Shown here one piece after another: positions 6,142 to 6,236 of a stretch of 6,236 nucleotides of DNA. The position numbers and the translations under genes were made by a program. The notes under the pieces are model-generated. The model did not search any database. It was not told the DNA's origin and saw nothing but the letters and a program-made list of their open reading frames with translations. Where the stretch lies: contig JAQGJF010000916.1 in the NCBI GenBank assembly GCA_028290765.1, forward strand, positions 1 to 6,236, written 5' to 3'. Within the stretch, counting starts at the first letter, position 1. Each line of letters starts with the position of its first letter. The DNA comes from Tardiphaga sp. GTDB taxonomy: Bacteria; Pseudomonadota; Alphaproteobacteria; Rhizobiales; Xanthobacteraceae.

Positions 6142-6236
6142 ATGTTTGGTATCAGGGGAATGGGACTGGCGGCCGCAGCCGTCGTCCTGATGGGGATTAC
6201 TTCGCCGGCCAGCGCCGGTGACGAACGAGTTCTTTA
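6142..6236 (+). CDS. Exported protein, N-terminal 31 residues (cut by right edge)
   Basis: From the ATG at 6142 the frame is open for 31 codons to the window edge. It starts MFGIRGMG, then has a hydrophobic Ala/Val/Leu core and ends the leader with SPASA, giving a clear Sec signal peptide with a likely ASA|GD cleavage at residues 25/26. A GGGGG ribosome binding site lies about six bases upstream. The mature part visible (GDERVL) is too short to name a family. It is probably the first gene of a new unit, with the AT-rich inverted-repeat region upstream as its control region. The alternative internal start at Met7 would shorten the leader and is less likely given the ribosome binding site. Confidence 0.75.
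   Translation, partial: MFGIRGMGLAAAAVVLMGITSPASAGDERVL

Noticed and set aside
1..6236. CRISPR array, tRNA, rRNA or insertion sequence
   Set aside because: No regularly spaced repeats, cloverleaf, rRNA-like stretch, transposase or terminal inverted repeats were seen.

Overview
The window looks like chromosomal DNA from a high-GC alphaproteobacterium, most likely of the Bradyrhizobium/Rhodopseudomonas group. This rests on the GC-rich codon use, the FixL-type PAS sequences, a PAS_5-family protein, a PilZ protein and candidate CtrA boxes. It is an inference from gene content and not a proven taxonomic placement.

Layout. Left part, minus strand (1-1356): the 5' two thirds of a secreted type-B carboxylesterase that runs off the left edge, preceded by a broken remnant of an ABC-transporter branched-chain amino acid-type binding protein. 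The remnant has a good ribosome binding site and signal peptide, but it has two frame lesions and lacks most of its C-terminal part. Positions 1357-1873 are a divergent non-coding region with a minus-strand terminator, two candidate CtrA boxes and a leader hairpin.

Middle and right, plus strand: a PAS_5-family single-domain protein (1874-2431); a two-gene signalling operon made of a CheY-like receiver (2682-3098) and an overlapping hybrid histidine kinase (3079-5052); a tandem PilZ-domain protein (5201-5812) with a candidate CtrA box just upstream; an AT-rich regulatory-looking region with a long inverted repeat (5978-6023); and the first 31 codons of an exported protein cut by the right edge.

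How it may work together: the plus-strand block is a signalling cluster. The kinase carries two PAS domains that are about 83% identical to each other. Both keep the histidine and arginine positions that bind and sense haem and O2 in FixL, so a cytoplasmic dual haem-PAS oxygen or redox sensor is plausible. No DNA-binding output domain or HPt protein lies in the window, so the output is unknown. The PAS_5 and PilZ neighbours, each behind a CtrA-like box, suggest a link to cell-cycle or motility control and c-di-GMP, but that link is inferred from context only.
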